A DNA stretch of 7,449 bases from an uncultured Massilia sp. GTDB lineage: Bacteria; Pseudomonadota; Gammaproteobacteria; Burkholderiales; Burkholderiaceae. Every line of letters starts with the position of its first letter. Position 1 is the stretch's first letter. Position numbers and translations under genes: made by a program. Below the pieces are notes generated by a model. The model did not search any database and had not been told where the DNA came from. It was given only the letters and a program-made list of their open reading frames with translations. Below are positions 5,347 to 7,449 of this stretch, in pieces. The stretch spans positions 1-7,449 of the forward strand of contig CAMPHU010000225.1 in the NCBI GenBank assembly GCA_946886065.1, written 5' to 3'.

Positions 5347-6489
5347 CTAGACTTTGACGAACCAGCGCTTGCACCACATGAAATACGCGACGGCGAACAT
5401 GCAGGCATTGAAAGCGATGGCATATAACAGGGAGGTGTTCACCGGCGCCAGCGGCAGCGCCTTGATGGGCGCGTACAGGCTGCGGCCGAGCGAGAGCTGG
5501 CTGCCATCTGGCTGGTCCAGCTTGATAAAGCCCAGCATCTTGGCCACGAAACCGGAGAAGGCGAAGATGAACAGCGCGTTCATCCCGTAGATCAGGAAAG
5601 GCTTGCCGACGGCCGCCGCGCGCTCGCGCAGGGCCGCGTGCGGGTTCGCGTCCAGCAGCCAGTAGGCGGCGCCGAAGGCGAGCAGCGCCCAGCCGGTCAT
5701 CAGGAAGCAGTAGGACGGGGTCCACAGGCTCTTATTGATCGGCATGAGGACGGCGTCGAGGGTCGAGCCCACTGCCAGGCAGGCCAGGCCCGCCAGGAGC
5801 AGCCACACCACCTGCTCGATGCGCGGCAGCGCCGACAGCAGCAGGCGCCCGGCCAGCACGCCGAACAGCTGGCTGCACAGGGCCGGCAAGGTCGACAGCA
5901 GGCCTTCCGGGTCCCAGGTCCTGGCCTGTACCCACAGGTGGCCGTCCAGCAGCATGCGGTCGATCCAGGCGCCGGCATCCTGTCCCGGCTCGAGCACGCC
6001 CGCGCCGATGCCGGGCACCGGGACCAGCAGCTGCAGCACGCTGTAGATCGAGAGCAGCAGCGCGATCGCCGCCGCTTGCCCGCGCCAGCCCAGGTAGACC
6101 ACCAGCGGCGCCGCCAGCAGGGTGCACAGGGCGATGCGCTGCAGGACGCCAGGGATGCGCACGCTGCCAAAGTCGAAGCGCGGGATCAGGTTCAGCAGGA
6201 AGCCGATCAGGAAGATGATGGCGGCGCGCACGGCCAGCTTGCGCAGCAGCTGCAGCTTGTCGGCGCCGCCCGCCGCCAGGCGGCCCAGCGACAGCGCCAT
6301 GGCGACGCCGCCGATGAACAGGAAGAAGGGGAAGATGGTGTCGGTGAAGGTCCAGCCGTGCCACTTGGCGTGGGCCAGCTGGGGATACAGGCTGCCCCAG
6401 TCGCCCGGATTATTCACCAGCACCATCGCGGCAATGGTGAAGCCGCGGAAGGCGTCGAGCGAGGTCAGGCGCACCGGGGCACTGGCCAT
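5347..6489 (-). CDS. nagX: NagX/HGSNAT-like transmembrane acyltransferase (DUF5009/DUF1624 type)
   Basis: A 380-residue polytopic membrane protein of the COG4299 family, related to human heparan-alpha-glucosaminide N-acetyltransferase and to bacterial NagX proteins found with GlcNAc-use genes. The N-terminus has the family signature LTSLDAFRGFTIA (8-20), then HAKWHGWTFTD (40-50) and FPFFLFIGG (53-61); H40 aligns by motif with the active-site histidine of HGSNAT. Other conserved stretches are RIPGVLQRIA (111-120), WTPSYCFLMTGWA (256-268) and GMNALFIF (302-309). About ten hydrophobic segments span 14-28, 48-70, 88-104, 118-135, 138-155, 205-222, 226-246, 258-278, 298-320 and 352-372. HGSNAT moves acetyl from cytosolic acetyl-CoA to glucosamine across the membrane; activity for bacterial NagX is largely predicted. 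The ATG at 6489 shares one base with the transporter TAA (TAATG), with a weak AAGAAG site, so translation is probably coupled. Confidence 0.88.
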   Translation of the reverse strand: MASAPVRLTSLDAFRGFTIAAMVLVNNPGDWGSLYPQLAHAKWHGWTFTDTIFPFFLFIGGVAMALSLGRLAAGGADKLQLLRKLAVRAAIIFLIGFLLNLIPRFDFGSVRIPGVLQRIALCTLLAAPLVVYLGWRGQAAAIALLLSIYSVLQLLVPVPGIGAGVLEPGQDAGAWIDRMLLDGHLWVQARTWDPEGLLSTLPALCSQLFGVLAGRLLLSALPRIEQVVWLLLAGLACLAVGSTLDAVLMPINKSLWTPSYCFLMTGWALLAFGAAYWLLDANPHAALRERAAAVGKPFLIYGMNALFIFAFSGFVAKMLGFIKLDQPDGSQLSLGRSLYAPIKALPLAPVNTSLLYAIAFNACMFAVAYFMWCKRWFVKV

Positions 6490-7449
6490 TACTTCTTGCC
6501 GAACTCGGGATCGATCTTCACCAGCGCCGCCATGATGAAGGCCGGGATCGTGGCCAGGCAGGTCCAGATGAAGAAGTTCTTGTACCCCAGGTATTCCTGC
6601 AGGTCGCCGCTCCACATGCCCGGCACCATCATGCCCAGCGCCATCAGGCCCGTGCAGATCGCGTAGTGCGCGGTCTTGTGCGGGCCGTCGGCCACCATGA
6701 TCATGTACATCATCATGGCGGTGAAGCCGAAGCCGTAGCCGAACTGCTCGATCGCCAGGAACACCGAGACGGTGGCCAGGTCGGTCGGCTGGGTCTGCGA
6801 CAGGTAGACGAACACCAGGTCCGGCAGGTGCACGGCGAACACCATCAGCCACAGGCAGCGCTTCAGGCCCAGGCGCGAGATCAGCCAGCCGCCGGCCAGG
6901 CCGCCCATGGTCAGGGCGATGATGCCGACCGTGCCGTAGGCGATGCCGTACTGCGCGGTGGTCAGCCCCAGGCCGCCCTTCTCGACCGGGTCCTTGAGGA
7001 AGGGAGCGACCAGCTTGAGCAGCTGCGCTTCGCCCAGGCGGAAGGTCAGGATGAAGCCGAGGATCAGCCAGATGTCGCGCTTGCCGAAGAAGGCGCCGAA
7101 GGTGCCGAAGAAGTCGCGCAGCGGATTGCTGGTCGAGGGCACGGCATGGTCGCTGTCGGGCCTGGGCAGGACGAACTGGTGCCAGGCGAAGGCGGCGAAG
7201 AACAGCCCGGCCATCACGAAGAACACCACCGACCAGGCCTGGTGCACGTCGCCCAGGGTCACGGCCAGCGTCCCGGCCAGCACCACCAGCGGGCCCTGGC
7301 AGGCCAGGGTGGCGAGGCGGTAGAAGGTGGAGCGCACGCCCACGAAGGCGGCCTGCTGCTGCTGGCGCAAGCCCAGCATGTAGAAGCCGTCGGCCGAGAT
7401 GTCATGGGTGGCGGAGCTGAAGGCCATCACCCACATCACGGCCAGGCTG
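6489..7449 (-). CDS. AmpG-like MFS transporter (PAT family), 5'-truncated by window edge
   Basis: The C-terminal 319 residues of a major-facilitator permease; the frame is open to base 7449, so the true start lies outside the window. The motif AFSSATHDISADGFYML near the visible N-terminus is characteristic of PAT-family (peptide/acetyl-CoA/AmpG-like) permeases, and AmpG carries GlcNAc-anhydroMurNAc muropeptides across the inner membrane. About eight hydrophobic segments follow, including LACQGPLVVLAGTLAV, WSVVFFVMAGLFFAAFAW, IWLILGFILTF, YGTVGIIALTMGGLAGGW and FFIWTCLATIPAFIMAALV, matching the rest of a 12-segment fold. It ends with a short cytoplasmic tail, DPEFGKK. A GTG at 7439 and an ATG at 7436 are internal, because membrane-family homology continues upstream (codons for S-L-A are visible). 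Its stop overlaps the nagX start. Muropeptide or amino-sugar transport is inferred from family and neighbours; the substrate could also be free GlcNAc or another fragment. Confidence 0.87.
   Translation of the reverse strand, partial: SLAVMWVMAFSSATHDISADGFYMLGLRQQQQAAFVGVRSTFYRLATLACQGPLVVLAGTLAVTLGDVHQAWSVVFFVMAGLFFAAFAWHQFVLPRPDSDHAVPSTSNPLRDFFGTFGAFFGKRDIWLILGFILTFRLGEAQLLKLVAPFLKDPVEKGGLGLTTAQYGIAYGTVGIIALTMGGLAGGWLISRLGLKRCLWLMVFAVHLPDLVFVYLSQTQPTDLATVSVFLAIEQFGYGFGFTAMMMYMIMVADGPHKTAHYAICTGLMALGMMVPGMWSGDLQEYLGYKNFFIWTCLATIPAFIMAALVKIDPEFGKK

Noticed and set aside
3632..5350. A 572-codon open frame on the plus strand opposite the glycosidase
   Set aside because: Its translation is Arg/Gly/Val-rich with no recognisable domain, and it lies antisense to a gene with clear motifs, signal peptide and ribosome site. 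Long antisense frames are expected in DNA this GC-rich.
7434..7439. GTG (7439) or ATG (7436) as the true start of the transporter
   Set aside because: The frame stays open to the window edge, and the family motif just downstream normally lies well inside the protein, so the gene is cut by the window rather than starting here.

Overview
The window is GC-rich and every gene I can support lies on the minus strand, so transcription runs from base 7449 toward base 1. The GC bias, codon use and protein character (particularly the LysR regulator and the two lipoproteins) suggest a betaproteobacterium of the Oxalobacteraceae, Massilia/Duganella-like. That placement rests on recognition, not on a marker gene. 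I see no rRNA, tRNA, CRISPR array, insertion sequence or phage gene.

Layout in transcription order: (1) an AmpG-like (PAT family) MFS transporter whose N-terminal part lies outside the window (7449-6489); (2) a NagX/HGSNAT-like transmembrane acyltransferase, start overlapping the transporter stop in a TAATG (6489-5347); (3) a GHL10-family lipoprotein glycosidase resembling YddW/DigH, GTG start (5323-3692); (4) a 98-base gap with a possible weak internal promoter; (5) a BadF/NagK-type amino-sugar kinase (3593-2661); (6) an AmiD-like lipoprotein N-acetylmuramoyl-L-alanine amidase with a peptidoglycan-binding domain and a very proline-rich tail (2643-1597); (7) a 79-base gap with a stop-overlapping hairpin and a possible Shine-Dalgarno-masking structure; (8) a LysR-type regulator (1517-612); (9) a VanX/DdpX-type D-Ala-D-Ala dipeptidase, start overlapping the lysR stop in an ATGA (615-4). 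Gaps are 17 to 98 bases, so the genes probably form one operon or two stacked operons.

The set reads as a peptidoglycan turnover and recycling island. A plausible flow: the amidase strips stem peptides from murein or muropeptides; the DigH-like glycosidase cuts the denuded glycan strands; the transporter brings amino-sugar fragments through the inner membrane; the kinase phosphorylates the free amino sugar; and the dipeptidase splits D-Ala-D-Ala. The NagX-like enzyme could N-acetylate a glucosamine-type sugar on the periplasmic face using cytoplasmic acetyl-CoA. The LysR protein is the obvious candidate regulator. Enzyme families are well supported by visible motifs; the pathway order, exact substrates and the role of NagX are inference.
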